A stretch of DNA of 55,000 nt, from the NCBI RefSeq assembly GCF_004006295.1, contig NZ_CP026095.1, positions 330,001 through 385,000 on the forward strand. The letters are read 5' to 3'. The notes beneath the pieces are model-generated. The model was not told the DNA's origin. It did not search any database and saw only the letters and a list, made by a program, of their open reading frames with translations. The translations under genes were made by a program, and so were the position numbers. The DNA is from Peribacillus asahii. GTDB lineage: Bacteria; Bacillota; Bacilli; Bacillales; DSM-1321. Below, piece after piece: positions 28,523-39,500 of this stretch; the stretch's first letter is position 1, and each line of letters opens with the position of its first letter.

Positions 28523-29665
28523 ATGATACAACCACTAGAAAATATTCGAGTACTAGATTTATCCCGTGTATATGCAGCTCCTGCAGGTTCCATGATACTA
28601 GGGGATTTAGGGGCCGAGGTGATTAGGATTGAACATCCGGACGGCTCTGATAGTATGCGTGATTGGGGTCCTTTTATTGAAGGGCAAAGCACCTATTATT
28701 TATGCGCCAATCGCAATAAAAAATCAATTACGCTAGATTTAAAGACAGAGAGTGGACGCACTGAATTTAAAGAACTTGTTAAGGACGCAGATATTGTTCT
28801 TGAAAATTTTAAAACAGGTGATATGAAGAAGATGGGGCTTAGTTATGATGTGTTGAAGGAAATCAATCCTCGTCTCATCCATTGTGCGGTAACGGGCTTT
28901 GGACAAACAGGGCCGCTTGCATATGAGCCAGGCTTCGATCCTGTCGTACAGGCGATGAGTGGTTTAATGGATGTAACAGGTCCAATTGATGGAGAGCCGA
29001 CCAAAGTGGGTATTCCGATTGCAGATATTTTAACATCACATTATGTAGCTATTAGTGTACTAAGTGCATTACGCATGCGTGATCTAACGAATCAAGGGCA
29101 GTTTATTGATCTTGCACTGCTTGATGTACAGATTAGTAGTCTTGCTAATGTTGCTAGTGCTTATTTGAATACAGGTATGGTATCGAAGCGCTTAGGTAAT
29201 AGCCATAATAATGTAGCACCTTATCAAGTATTTCAATGCGCAGATGGCCCTCTGATGGTATGTGCAGGAAATGACCGTCAGTTCGAAAAGCTTTGCGTGA
29301 TGCTCGGTCATGAAGAGTGGATAAATGATCCACGTTATAAATCAAATACAAGTCGTAAAGAAAATGAAGAAGAACTCGTTAGACAAATTAGCGACATTAT
29401 GGTAACACGAACACGTGAAGAATGGGTTGAGAAGCTGCGACACTATAAAATTCCAGGTGGATGTGTGAATACAATTGAAGAAGCGTTGACCCAGCCACAG
29501 GTCATAGCACGTGATTTAATTGGTGAAATAGAGCATCCGCAGTATGGGAAGGTGAAGTTTGTCAAAAATCCAATGCAACGCTCGGGACTAAATATAGCTT
29601 ATCAAGGTGCACCGCCAATTTTAGGAGAGCACACAGATCAGCTCCTTCTGTCCAAAAGAGCATAA
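28523..29665 (+). CDS. CaiB/BaiF family (family III) CoA-transferase
   Basis: Moves CoA between carboxylic acids by the family III mechanism. The 380-aa protein starts with LENIRVLDLSRVYAAPAGSMILGDLGAEVIRIE, the family hallmark. The catalytic aspartate lies in EPGFDPVVQAMSG (about residue 140), and NRNKKSITLDLKT and GIPIADILTSHYVA follow. The start at 28523 has AAGGGTGAAAG just upstream. GTG at 28514 is possible but would include that site. Its position after two acyl-CoA dehydrogenases and a crotonase suggests it activates the incoming acid as a CoA ester. Confidence 0.93.
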   Translation: MIQPLENIRVLDLSRVYAAPAGSMILGDLGAEVIRIEHPDGSDSMRDWGPFIEGQSTYYLCANRNKKSITLDLKTESGRTEFKELVKDADIVLENFKTGDMKKMGLSYDVLKEINPRLIHCAVTGFGQTGPLAYEPGFDPVVQAMSGLMDVTGPIDGEPTKVGIPIADILTSHYVAISVLSALRMRDLTNQGQFIDLALLDVQISSLANVASAYLNTGMVSKRLGNSHNNVAPYQVFQCADGPLMVCAGNDRQFEKLCVMLGHEEWINDPRYKSNTSRKENEEELVRQISDIMVTRTREEWVEKLRHYKIPGGCVNTIEEALTQPQVIARDLIGEIEHPQYGKVKFVKNPMQRSGLNIAYQGAPPILGEHTDQLLLSKRA

Positions 29666-29685
29666 AGAGAAAACTTCCATCAATA

Positions 29686-29712
29686 GGCCCCTCTCCTAGG
29701 TGAGAGGAGGCC
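29686..29712. repeat. Hairpin between the CoA-transferase and the IclR gene
   Basis: GGCCCCTCTC / GAGAGGAGGCC around CTAGGT, G-C-rich and strong, but followed by TCAACG and not by T residues. It may be a weak terminator or an RNA stabiliser. Confidence 0.55.
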
Positions 29713-29798
29713 TCAACGTGGGATAAATTATATTCCCCCATTCACCGCCGTTTTTGGTACGATAAAGGGAGACTTGCTTTATTAAATGAGGTGATGAG

Positions 29799-30572
29799 AT
29801 GGATCAGGAGACTTTTAATAAAAACTATACAATGCAGTCACTTCACAAGGCCATTAAGGTATTAAAGGCATTTACACGGGAGGAACCTCGTCTTTCGCTA
29901 ACAGAGTTAAATAAAAAGACAGGCATTAGCATTTCGAGTTTGCAACGATTTGTTTCCACGCTAGTATACGAAGGTTTTTTACATAAGGATGAGCGTACAA
30001 AACAATATCAGTTAGGCCTATCGCTTATGTATTTAGGTCGGCTTGTTGAAGAAGAGTCAAGTATGGTGACAGCCGCTGAGCCAATTTTAAAGGCACTAAA
30101 TGAAGAAATTGGTGAAAGTGTGTCACTGAATGTTGTGGATGGTGATGAACGACGTTGTATTTACAATTTGGCGAGCAAGTATCCGCTGGCGGCCAAAGCC
30201 TATGTTGGGGATACATCACCTTTATATGCAGGTGCTTCAGCCAAAGTTTTACTTGCATTTTTACCAAAGGAGCAGTTCGAGCAATATATGGCTAGTGTCG
30301 TCTTTAACCCGATTACGGAAAATACGCTTCTGTCGAAGGAGGCGTTAGAAGATAGTTTAGAGATTATCAAACAGCAGGGTTTTGCAATTAGTTACAGCGA
30401 GCGGGTTAAGGGGGCGCATTCAGTTGCTGCGCCAATTTTAACACCTACAGGCCATGCTATTGCATCGGTGACCATCGTTGTTCCCGATGTACGTTATAAA
30501 GATTTTGAAGAACAACATTTAATTTCACTTGTAACGAATGCGGCGCGTACAATTGAAGAACAATTGTATTAA
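29799..30572 (+). CDS. IclR family transcriptional regulator
   Basis: A 257-aa regulator with an N-terminal winged helix (LSLTELNKKTGISISSLQRFVSTLVYEGFL, about residues 33-62). A C-terminal IclR ligand domain contains YVGDTSPLYAGASAKVLLAFLP and GFAISYSERVKGAHSVAAPI. Such proteins sense small carboxylates or aromatic acids and control neighbouring catabolic genes. GAGGTGATGAG lies at the start. It is the natural regulator for the acyl-CoA/CoA-transferase genes in front of it. The palindrome TTACCG-N5-CGGTAA at 25205 is a candidate target. Confidence 0.92.
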   Translation: MDQETFNKNYTMQSLHKAIKVLKAFTREEPRLSLTELNKKTGISISSLQRFVSTLVYEGFLHKDERTKQYQLGLSLMYLGRLVEEESSMVTAAEPILKALNEEIGESVSLNVVDGDERRCIYNLASKYPLAAKAYVGDTSPLYAGASAKVLLAFLPKEQFEQYMASVVFNPITENTLLSKEALEDSLEIIKQQGFAISYSERVKGAHSVAAPILTPTGHAIASVTIVVPDVRYKDFEEQHLISLVTNAARTIEEQLY

Positions 30573-30614
30573 ATTGATACGGTGGAAAAATCTTTATTAT
30601 GGCATATCGTAATA

Positions 30615-30636
30615 TTTAATCAAACGATTGATTAAA
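30615..30636. promoter_or_regulatory. 22-bp palindrome, candidate operator (copy 1)
   Basis: TTTAATCAA - ACGA - TTGATTAAA, symmetric in both arms. A near copy lies at 47103. This one sits between two converging genes, where an operator has no obvious promoter to control, so it may be a leftover of a lost promoter. Confidence 0.5.
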
Positions 30637-30680
30637 TGAAAAAATTAAGTTAAAATACGAAATCATTAATCGAACATTAA

Positions 30681-30724
30681 AACAGGCATAAACGTCAATT
30701 AGTACGTGCATGCCTGTTTTTCGT
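30681..30724. terminator. Bidirectional terminator between iclR and lutC
   Basis: Stem AAACAGGCAT / ATGCCTGTTT, with A residues before it and TTTTC after it. It serves the two converging genes. Confidence 0.8.
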
Positions 30725-30731
30725 ATGTTTT

Positions 30732-31448
30732 TTACTGATCCTCAATGACAATATAAGTGGCTTTAATTGGTCCGTGTACGCCAACTACTGGAATCATTTC
30801 GATATCCGCAGAGTTGCTTGGTCCTGTGATAAAATTGATGCATGAAGTGATTTTTTCGCCGCTTTGAATTTTTTCCCGAATCCATCTTGCTGCTTGTGTC
30901 ATGCGTGGAACAATTGTACTTTTTAGAATCAAAATAATCGACTTTTCAGGTAAAAAGCTGATTGTTCTTCCTCTGTCTTTGTTGCTAAATAGTACAGCTG
31001 TTCCTGATTCAGCTAATGTGATTTCGCTAATGGTGATGCCGATGTTTGCTTTTTCCGCTTGTCGGATATTTTCTTCTGGCTGTTCATAGTTCCACACGTG
31101 CACATTGATGCCTGCTTGCGGCCATTGTTCATTAATTAAATCTGATAGCCCATATTCAATAAAACGCTCGTCTTGCCACGTTACAACTGAATCGCCGCCG
31201 TAGCTTTTGACTACTGTTTGAAGTGCATCCGTAAGATTTGCTGTATTTGTAATGACAATATTTGTGTTAATATTTTTGCATTGCTCTTGTAATACAGCAA
31301 CTAATTCGTCTTTTGTAGCATCTTTTAGTACGCGGTTTTGTGGTTGATATTTCCAGACAGGGCGTTCAATGTGTGCTTTAGGTGCGCGACCAAGTTGATT
31401 GGCAAGTTTATTTAAAAATGCATTTCGGTTGTGGATGATACCGCTCAT
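30732..31448 (-). CDS. lutC: Lactate utilisation protein LutC
   Basis: A LUD-domain protein of 238 aa, the third part of the LutABC L-lactate-oxidising complex that turns L-lactate into pyruvate with iron-sulfur clusters. ISEITLAESGTAVLFSNKDRGR and the C-terminal ITGPSNSADIEMIPVVGVHGP are the family marks. It begins 3 nt after the lutB stop codon and is transcribed from the lutA promoter. B. subtilis lutABC has the same order and sizes. Confidence 0.95.
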   Translation of the reverse strand: MSGIIHNRNAFLNKLANQLGRAPKAHIERPVWKYQPQNRVLKDATKDELVAVLQEQCKNINTNIVITNTANLTDALQTVVKSYGGDSVVTWQDERFIEYGLSDLINEQWPQAGINVHVWNYEQPEENIRQAEKANIGITISEITLAESGTAVLFSNKDRGRTISFLPEKSIILILKSTIVPRMTQAARWIREKIQSGEKITSCINFITGPSNSADIEMIPVVGVHGPIKATYIVIEDQ

Positions 31449-31450
31449 GA

Positions 31451-32875
31451 TTATTGGCCTCCCTTTGGACGGTTTTTGAACCAGTCACGGAAATTTTCTT
31501 TGTTTGGAGCTGGGAAATCCCTTGCTTCTGTCCAAGCTTTTAATGGGCCTGGGCCGTTTGAGATTTTATTATCTTTTGTAAATGGTGACATTACTGGTGA
31601 TGCCATTTTCTTCGCCATATTATATAAGGCGGGGGAAGAGGCACCAAAACCGAACGCTTTCATTAATAGCTTTTCTGAAACAGGGGCTTTTCCTTCATTT
31701 TCAACAATAACTTGGCGATGCTTATGAATCAGTTGATGCAGTGGGATTTTCACTGGACAAGCATCCGTACAGGCACCGCATAATGTTGAGGCGTATGGTA
31801 GCTCCTTGAAGTCTTCGTAGCCCCCTAATAATGGTGATAGCACGACACCGACAGGGCCTGAGTAAATTGAGCCATATGTATGACCACCAACATGACGGTA
31901 TACAGGGCAAGCGTTGACGCATGCTGCACAGCGAATACATTGTAGAATTGGTTGGAATTCACTGCCTAGAATGTTTGAGCGTCCGTTATCAACAATGACT
32001 AAATGGAATTCTTCTGGTCCATCCGTATCACCTTCATCTTTCACACCTGTTAACGTCGTAATATAGCTTGTTAGTTTTTGACCGACTGCACTTCTTGTTA
32101 ATAAGCTTACCAATACTTCCATCTCTTCAAAGGTCGGAACGATTCTTTCCATCCCCATTACTGTAATTTGTGTTTTCGGTAATGCTGTTACTAAATCAGC
32201 GTTCCCCTCGTTTGTTACTAAAGTAATGGAACCGCTTTCAGCGATGGCGAAGTTACAGCCTGTAATGCCGATATCTGCTGTTAAGTATTCATTACGTAAT
32301 TTTTCGCGTACATAAAGCGCTAGTTCTTCTGGTTTTTCAGTTTTGTTGTAGCCTTGCTTTTCTTTAAATACATCGCGAATTTGTTCTTTGTTTTTATGCA
32401 ATGCAGGAACGACGATATGAGAGGGAGGTTCGTGGTCGTCTACTTGCAAAATGTATTCGCCAAGGTCTGTTTCAATTACTTCACAACCTAGTTGCTCTAG
32501 CGCCGCGTTTAAATTGATTTCTTCGGTTACCATTGATTTTGATTTAACGATTTTTGCCGCATTTTTTTCTTTAGCGATGTTTTGAATATAGGCCGTTGCT
32601 TCTTCTGCCGTTTGAGCGAAGTAGACATGGCCGCCCCTTTTTGAGACATTTTCGCTTAATTCGTATAAGTAATAATCTAAGTTTTCGAGTACATGCTGTC
32701 GAATTTCTTCACCGTGCGAGCGCCATTCTTCCCAATGCCCCAGTTCGTCCGCTTGCTTTAGGCGGCGTGTCTGGAAGCGCTCTTGTGCACTTGAAACAGC
32801 ACCGCGCATAAACGTATTTGTTAATTCTTTCGTGACCCGCTTTTTAAACGTATCATCGCTTGTTTTCATTGCCAT
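31451..32875 (-). CDS. lutB: Lactate utilisation iron-sulfur protein LutB
   Basis: A 474-aa protein with an N-terminal LUD-like region ([26 protein letters not shown]). Two 4Fe-4S motifs follow: [15 protein letters not shown] at about residues 312-326 and [15 protein letters not shown] at about 363-377. The C-terminus is typical of LutB/YkgF. It is the electron-transfer subunit of L-lactate oxidation. It follows lutA after 35 nt with GGAGGGGTAAC before the ATG. Confidence 0.95.
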   Translation of the reverse strand: MAMKTSDDTFKKRVTKELTNTFMRGAVSSAQERFQTRRLKQADELGHWEEWRSHGEEIRQHVLENLDYYLYELSENVSKRGGHVYFAQTAEEATAYIQNIAKEKNAAKIVKSKSMVTEEINLNAALEQLGCEVIETDLGEYILQVDDHEPPSHIVVPALHKNKEQIRDVFKEKQGYNKTEKPEELALYVREKLRNEYLTADIGITGCNFAIAESGSITLVTNEGNADLVTALPKTQITVMGMERIVPTFEEMEVLVSLLTRSAVGQKLTSYITTLTGVKDEGDTDGPEEFHLVIVDNGRSNILGSEFQPILQCIRCAACVNACPVYRHVGGHTYGSIYSGPVGVVLSPLLGGYEDFKELPYASTLCGACTDACPVKIPLHQLIHKHRQVIVENEGKAPVSEKLLMKAFGFGASSPALYNMAKKMASPVMSPFTKDNKISNGPGPLKAWTEARDFPAPNKENFRDWFKNRPKGGQ

Positions 32876-32910
32876 ATGTTACCCCTCCTTGGAAATGCTC
32901 TATTTGTTCT

Positions 32911-33627
32911 TTAGCGGCAGTTGAGAACTTCTGCAATATGCATGACTTTAATCGGTTTGCTTTGTCGTTCAATACGTCCGCCAATATTGATTAAACAGCC
33001 GGCATCTGCACCGATTAAAATATCTGCTTCTGTTTCTTCTACATTGAGTACTTTTTCGTCGACCATTTGACCTGAAATATTCCCCATTTTCACTGAAAAT
33101 GTACCGCCAAACCCACAGCATCGATCTTTTCCTGGAAGCTCTACATACTGTAGGCCTTTCACATGACGTAACAATTTCATCGGTGCTTCTTTCACACCGA
33201 GCAATCTCGTCATATGGCAAGAAGTATGGTAAGTTGCTTTGCCTTCTAAATGTGCGCCCACATCTTCTACTTTTAAAACATTTACAATAAATTCGGTGAA
33301 TTCATATGTTTTATCTGCTAGTGTTTTCGCTTTTGGCCCCCAAACAGGGTCGTCTTTAAACACTTCAGGATATTCTTTAAACATATATGCACATGAACCA
33401 GATGGTGAAACGACATATTCTGCATGTTCGAAAGCTGTAATCATTTTTTTCATCGCATTTTTTGATTCTTCCACGTAACCGCTATTGTAAGCTGGTTGGC
33501 CGCAGCAAATTTGACTTTCTGGAAAGTCGATGTCGCATCCAAGCCTTTCTAATACTTCAACCGCTGCTTTTCCTACATCTCCTTGAAACATATCGACTAA
33601 ACAAGTCGCAAAAAGGGTTACTTTCAT
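32911..33627 (-). CDS. lutA: Lactate utilisation protein LutA (CCG-domain oxidoreductase)
   Basis: A 238-aa protein with two cysteine-rich CCG domains ([11 protein letters not shown] and [15 protein letters not shown]), as in heterodisulfide reductase-type subunits and GlcF. It is the first gene of the lutABC operon. The start at 33627 ([13 protein letters not shown]) has AAAGGAGCAGCAG in front and gives the B. subtilis length. An in-frame upstream ATG at 33690 would include that site. The LutR-type palindrome lies about 105 bp upstream. Confidence 0.95.
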   Translation of the reverse strand: MKVTLFATCLVDMFQGDVGKAAVEVLERLGCDIDFPESQICCGQPAYNSGYVEESKNAMKKMITAFEHAEYVVSPSGSCAYMFKEYPEVFKDDPVWGPKAKTLADKTYEFTEFIVNVLKVEDVGAHLEGKATYHTSCHMTRLLGVKEAPMKLLRHVKGLQYVELPGKDRCCGFGGTFSVKMGNISGQMVDEKVLNVEETEADILIGADAGCLINIGGRIERQSKPIKVMHIAEVLNCR

Positions 33628-33730
33628 CTCTGCTGCTCCTTTTTTAATTTTTATTTTCTTGGCATTGTTAAAGAGCGTATCAATCAACAATATTCATTAA
33701 CAGAGCCATTTTCTTAAAAAACTAATCAAC

Positions 33731-33747
33731 AGGTCATCTGATGACTT
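33731..33747. promoter_or_regulatory. LutR operator upstream of lutABC
   Basis: AGGTCATCTGATGACTT, one base from the perfect palindrome AGGTCATCTGATGACCT at 34747. Because the same 17 bases occur in front of both the lutABC and lactate permease genes, which flank the lutR gene, this is very probably the LutR binding site. Confidence 0.85.
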
Positions 33748-33859
33748 GAGGTGAAGATATTGATTTTTATAATACTACAACTTTTCGGATTTATGGAAGT
33801 ATTAATATTGAATTTTCTAAAAATAAAAGCTTGCCTATCTGAAAAATAGGCAGCTTATA

Positions 33860-34588
33860 TTACTTGATTGCTTCTGTTAATTCAAAATATTGCATTAGAA
33901 TTTCTTCTACATTACTAAGATGTGAAAACATTGCTTGCTTTGCTTGCTCTTCGTTTTGCTGTTTAATAGCAAGGAAAATTTGCATATGTTCATCATATAA
34001 TTTTTCGCTCGTCGTTTTTTTTGAAAACAACCAAATACGTCGCGTTTCCTTCATTGTTTCAATCATTAACCCAGATACTTGATCTAATAAAGTCGCCAGT
34101 AATGGATTTTGAGATGCTGCAGAGATAGCTGAATGGAACTGGAAATCCACTTTTTCTCCTAATTCTCCATGACCTTGTACTCGTTTCATCTCATCTAAAA
34201 TTTGCATCATTGCTTGTATGTCTTCTTCCGTTCGGTGAATTGCGGCACTAGCAGCAGCACCCACTTCAATAATTTTACGTACTTCTAACAGGTGGGAGAC
34301 ATCTTTTTTATTCGTTAAAATTGCTGTTGATAACGGGAAATCCATTTGATTAGGTTGGATTTTTTTTACAAATGTCCCTGAACCTTGTTTAATTTGGATT
34401 AAGCCCATGGCTTTTAAAGCTGAAAGTGCTTCTCTAATGGCAGACCTGCTTACTTGTAATTGTTCAGCTAGTTGCTCTACCGAATCAAGACGATCTCCGG
34501 GCTTCAGCTCGCCAGTTCGAATTTTTTCGTACAGAACCTCTGATACTTCTTCATATATTTTTTTGGGTTTAATTTTTTTAAATTCCAA
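33860..34588 (-). CDS. lutR: Lactate-responsive regulator LutR (GntR/FadR family)
   Basis: The N-terminal winged helix (LDSVEQLAEQLQVSRSAIREALSALKAMGLIQIKQGSGTF-like) is followed by an FCD ligand domain with metal-binding acidic and histidine residues (FHSAISAASQNPLL, EHMQIFLAI). By orthology it represses lutABC and the lactate permease in the absence of L-lactate. The start is TTG at 34588 (MEFKKIKPKKIYEEV), which matches B. subtilis LutR and has GAGGTG 7 nt upstream. The ATG at 34603 lies inside that ribosome binding site. The length is 242 aa. It is divergent from the permease gene. Confidence 0.93.
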   Translation of the reverse strand: MEFKKIKPKKIYEEVSEVLYEKIRTGELKPGDRLDSVEQLAEQLQVSRSAIREALSALKAMGLIQIKQGSGTFVKKIQPNQMDFPLSTAILTNKKDVSHLLEVRKIIEVGAAASAAIHRTEEDIQAMMQILDEMKRVQGHGELGEKVDFQFHSAISAASQNPLLATLLDQVSGLMIETMKETRRIWLFSKKTTSEKLYDEHMQIFLAIKQQNEEQAKQAMFSHLSNVEEILMQYFELTEAIK

Positions 34589-34708
34589 GGGTCTACACCT
34601 CATTTATCTCTTTCGATTGCTTCATTGCTAGCCTTATTATACATGATGAATGGAATTTTACTCATTGTTAAAAATTTAAGGTTATAAGAATTCGAAAAAT
34701 AAAAAATA

Positions 34709-34763
34709 TTGAATTTTAAGAATTTAGTTAATATAATTCTAACATAAGGTCATCTGATGACCT
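34709..34763 (+). promoter_or_regulatory. Promoter and LutR operator of the lactate permease/pyc operon
   Basis: TTGAAT at 34709 and TATAAT at 34732 are separated by 17 bp. The perfect palindrome AGGTCATCTGATGACCT follows at 34747-34763, covering the expected start of transcription, as a repressor site should. Confidence 0.88.
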
Positions 34764-34843
34764 AACCTCTCGTTGTTAAGAGGAAAAGTCGGATGAAATT
34801 GAAGGGGTTATCTGAGACAAATATTAAATTGGGGGTGGGGGAT

Positions 34844-36523
34844 TTGATATTCACACAAAATTTTACGGCTGTTGGTAATAGTTTGACTTGGTCAGCAATT
34901 GTCGCAGTCATTCCGATTCTTTACTTTTTCTGGGCTTTAGCTATTAAAAAAATGAAAGGATATATGGCTGGTTTGACGACATTGCTCGTTTCGTTGGCTT
35001 TGTCTGTAATCGCTTTCAAAGTACCGGTTGGAACAGCTGTTATGTCTGCTACTCAAGGAGCTGTTTACGGATTAGTACCGATTGGGTGGGTCATTATTAC
35101 GTCCGTTTTCCTGTACAACATTACTGTAAAAACAGGAAATTTTACTATCATTCGCTATTCAGTATTATCAATTACGGAAGATCGACGTATTCAAGCATTA
35201 CTCGTTGCCTTTTCGTTTGGGGCATTTCTTGAAGGAGCTGCAGGATTTGGGGCACCTGTTGCAATTTCTGCAGCCTTATTAGTTGGACTTGGCTTTAATC
35301 CATTGTATGCGGCGGGCCTTTGTTTAATTGCCAATACAGCTCCCGTTGCATTTGGTGCAATTGGTGTACCGATTACTGCAATGGAAGGTCCAACCGGTAT
35401 TTCTGCAATAGAAATTTCTAAAATGGTTGGTCGACAATTACCTATGTTAGCGGTGTTCATTCCATTTTTCCTGATTGTTATTATGACTGGATTTAAAAAG
35501 GCTTTGGAAGTCATGCCAGCTATTTTAGTATCAGGTGTTTCGTTTGCTGTAACACAATTTTTAAGCTCGAACTATTTAGGGCCTGAATTACCAGATGTTT
35601 TATCTGCTTTAGTTTCATTAGTTGCGTTAGCTGTCTTTATGAAATTTTGGCAGCCAAAAACCATTTATCGCTTTACTTCCGAACGAGAAGTAGCTGCTGC
35701 CTCTATAGTGTCAAAAGAGTCTTATAGTGGTGCTGCAGTTGCAAAAGCTTGGTCACCCTTTATTATTTTGACTATATTTATTTCATTCTGGGGGATCCCA
35801 ACAATTAAAGCGGCCTTAACTGGGCACTATGAGGGAACAAATGTCATTTTAAAAAGCGTGAATGTACTAGGACAAGCATTGACATTTATGCCTGAAGTAC
35901 CGTTCTTACATAATAAGGTGATAAATGGTGCTACAGGTGAGCCAATAGCTGCTTTCTATAAGTTAGAATTGTTAGGCACTGCAGGCACGGCTATTTTATT
36001 AGCTGCGATTGTATCAAAGTTTATTTTTAAAATGTCTTGGCTTGATTGGGGTAAGATATTCATTGAAACGATCTATGAAATTAAATACCCGCTTATTACA
36101 ATTTGCTGTGTTGTCGGATATGCCTATGTAACGAATGTTGCGGGCATGATGACAACGCTTGGATTAGTGTTAGCAAAAACAGGTGCACTATTCCCGTTCT
36201 TCTCACCAGTCTTAGGTTGGGTTGGTGTGTTTATTACAGGTTCAGATACTTCAGCCAACGTGTTATTTGCCAAGTTGCAACAAGTAACGGCCGAGTCGGT
36301 TGGTATGGACCCGTTATTAGCACTTGCAGCTAACTCATCTGGAGGGGTAACAGGCAAAATGATTTCACCACAATCCATCGCGGTAGCAGCCGCAGCTGTT
36401 GGACTCGTCGGTAGAGAGTCTGAATTGCTCCGCTTTACGCTAAAGTATAGTGTGTGGATGTTGTTATTTATTTGTATTCTAACGTTTTTACAAAGTAATG
36501 TACTAGCTTGGATGATTCCGTAA
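34844..36523 (+). CDS. lutP: L-lactate permease (LctP/LutP family)
   Basis: A proton-coupled L-lactate uptake carrier with about 13 hydrophobic helices. FGAFLEGAAGFGAPVAISAALLVGLGF, NTAPVAFGAIGVPI and the C-terminal FITGSDTSANVLF and SSGGVTGKMISPQSIAVA are family signatures. The start is uncertain. TTG at 34844 gives MIFTQNFTAVGNSL, close to the family N-terminus, and follows GGGGGTGGGGG. ATG at 34793 would add 17 residues with a weaker AGAGG site. The protein has 559 aa from 34844. It is followed by pyc, so lactate import and carboxylation are linked. Confidence 0.92.
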   Translation: MIFTQNFTAVGNSLTWSAIVAVIPILYFFWALAIKKMKGYMAGLTTLLVSLALSVIAFKVPVGTAVMSATQGAVYGLVPIGWVIITSVFLYNITVKTGNFTIIRYSVLSITEDRRIQALLVAFSFGAFLEGAAGFGAPVAISAALLVGLGFNPLYAAGLCLIANTAPVAFGAIGVPITAMEGPTGISAIEISKMVGRQLPMLAVFIPFFLIVIMTGFKKALEVMPAILVSGVSFAVTQFLSSNYLGPELPDVLSALVSLVALAVFMKFWQPKTIYRFTSEREVAAASIVSKESYSGAAVAKAWSPFIILTIFISFWGIPTIKAALTGHYEGTNVILKSVNVLGQALTFMPEVPFLHNKVINGATGEPIAAFYKLELLGTAGTAILLAAIVSKFIFKMSWLDWGKIFIETIYEIKYPLITICCVVGYAYVTNVAGMMTTLGLVLAKTGALFPFFSPVLGWVGVFITGSDTSANVLFAKLQQVTAESVGMDPLLALAANSSGGVTGKMISPQSIAVAAAAVGLVGRESELLRFTLKYSVWMLLFICILTFLQSNVLAWMIP

Positions 36524-36580
36524 TTTTAAGTTTAAAATCGCCGAGAAGATTATGATATATCAAATATTGGAGTGAGTAAA

Positions 36581-39500
36581 TTGAAGTTAATTCACAAAAT
36601 TCTTGTAGCTAATCGTGGGGAAATTGCTATTCGAGTATTCCGCGCATGTACAGAACTAAAAATTAAGACTGTTGCTATTTATTCTCGTGAAGATAGTGGT
36701 TCTTATCATCGTTACAAGGCAGATGAAGCGTATTTAGTTGGCGCCGGCAAAAAACCAATTGATGCTTATTTAGATATTGAAGGGATTATTGAGATTGCAA
36801 AAGATGCGGGGGTTGACGCGATTCACCCGGGATATGGTTTTTTATCAGAAAATGTAGATTTTGCACGTCGTTGTGAAGAAGAAGGGATCATCTTTATTGG
36901 GCCAACATCAAAGCATTTAGATATGTTTGGTGACAAAGTCAAGGCACGTGAACAAGCTATCAACGCAGATATTCCGGTTATTCCGGGAACAGATGGACCG
37001 GTTGCTTCGGTGGAGGAGGTTATGACCTTTGGCGAAACATATGGCTATCCAGTAATGATTAAAGCGTCGCTTGGCGGCGGTGGCCGCGGTATGCGTGTGG
37101 TACAGTCGAAAGAAGACGTAGTTTCAGCATATGAGCGAGCTAAATCTGAAGCAAAGGCAGCTTTTGGTTCAGATGAAGTGTATGTAGAGAAATGTATTAT
37201 CAAGCCTAAGCATATTGAGGTTCAAATAATTGGCGATAAAGAAGGCAATATTGTGCATTTATATGAGCGGGATTGCTCGATTCAACGTCGTCATCAAAAG
37301 GTAGTAGAGATTGCTCCATCCAATTCGATTTCAGAAGATTTAAGAAATAGAATCTGTGATGCTGCGGTCAGACTGATGAAAAATATTGAGTATATCAATG
37401 CGGGTACAGTGGAATTTTTAGTTGCAGGAGAAGATTTTTATTTTATTGAAGTGAATCCACGTATCCAAGTGGAACATACGATTACAGAAATGATTACAGG
37501 CATTGATATTGTCCATGCACAAATTAAAGTCGCTGCTGGTTTCAGTCTGCATAGTGAAGAAATTCATATTCCGAGACAAGAGGATATTCCGATGTTCGGT
37601 TTTGCGATTCAAGCACGTGTGACAACGGAAGACCCTGCAAATAACTTTATGCCGGATACAGGAAAGCTCATGGTGTACCGTTCAAGCGGCAGCTTTGGGG
37701 TGCGTCTAGATGCAGGGAATGGGTTCCAAGGTGCAGTGGTGACACCCTACTATGATTCTTTGCTTGTGAAGATTTCAACATCTGGCATGACATTTAAAGA
37801 AGCTGCAGCCAAAATGGATCGTAACTTGCGTGAGTTTCGTATTCGTGGTGTCAAAACGAATATTCCATTTTTAAATAATGTTGTTGTACATGAGAAGTTT
37901 TTAAGTGGTGAATTTGATACGAGCTTTATCGATACAACACCAGAATTATTTGATTTCCCTGAGCGTAAAGACCGTGGAACGAAGCTGCTAAGCTATATCG
38001 GTAATGTCACATTGAACGGCTTCCCAGGTGTGGAAAAGAAAACCAAGCCAATTTTTGTACAACCGAGCATTCCGAAAGCGGATAAACGCATCGTACCACC
38101 AGCTGGTACAAAGCAAATTTTAGATACGCAAGGAGCAGACGGCTTAGTAAAGTGGATTTTAGCACAAGAGGATGTACTTTTAACGGATACAACATTCCGT
38201 GATGCCCACCAATCACTTCTGGCAACTCGTGTGCGTTCTCAAGACATGTTCCAAATTGCCGATGCAACAGCGCGTATGATGCATAACTATTTCTCACTAG
38301 AAATGTGGGGCGGAGCAACATTCGATGTAGCGTATCGTTTCTTAAAAGAAGATCCGTGGACACGTTTAGCGAAGCTTCGTGAACAAGTGCCGAATGTGTT
38401 ATTCCAAATGCTATTACGCGGCGCGAATGCAGTGGGTTATACGAACTATCCTGATAATTTAATTCGTGAATTTATAGCAGAGTCAGCTGCATCTGGCATT
38501 GATGTGTTCCGTATTTTCGATAGCTTAAACTGGATTAAAGGGATGGAAGTGGCCATTGATGCAGCGCGCCAATCAGGTAAAATTGCCGAAGCTGCGATTT
38601 GTTATACAGGGGATATTTTAGATGATTCGCGTGCGAAGTATTCTGTGCAATATTATAAAAACATGGCAAAAGAGTTAGAAGCAACAGGGGCACATATTTT
38701 AGCGATTAAAGATATGGCAGGACTTCTAAAACCAGAAGCTGCGTATCGATTAATTTCAGAGTTAAAAGACTCAACAAATCTACCTATTCATTTGCATACG
38801 CATGATACGAGTAGTAACGGGATTTACTTGTACGCAAAAGCGATTGAAGCAGGCGTCGATATTATTGATACGACACTCAGCTCAATGGCAGGCTTAACCT
38901 CGCAACCAAGTGCCAATTCTCTGTACTATGCAATGAAAGGGGCTAAACGTGGAGTTCGTGCAGATATTGAATCACTTGAAAAATTATCATACTACTGGGG
39001 AGATGTACGTAAATACTATAAAGATTTTGAAAGTGGCATGAATAGTCCACATTCGGAAATTTATGTTCATGAAATGCCGGGGGGACAGTATAGTAACTTA
39101 CAGCAACAAGCGAAAGCCGTTGGACTTGGCGACCGTTGGGATGAAGTGAAACACATGTACTCTCGCGTGAATGTATTGTTCGGTGATATTGTCAAAGTGA
39201 CACCTTCCTCTAAAGTAGTTGGGGATATGGCACTCTTTATGGTACAAAATGATTTAGATGAGGAATCGGTTTTGACTCGTGGACAAACGATTGATTTTCC
39301 TGAATCAGTGATTGAATTTTTCCAAGGATATTTAGGTCAGCCGTATGGTGGTTTCCCTGAAGCCTTACAAAAAGTTATATTGAAGGACCGCGAAGCTATT
39401 TCGGTACGTCCAGGCGAGCTTCTTGAGGATATTAACTTCGAACAATTAGGAAGTGTTTTAGAAGAAAAAATGGTAGGTCCTGTGACAAAGAAGGATATTT

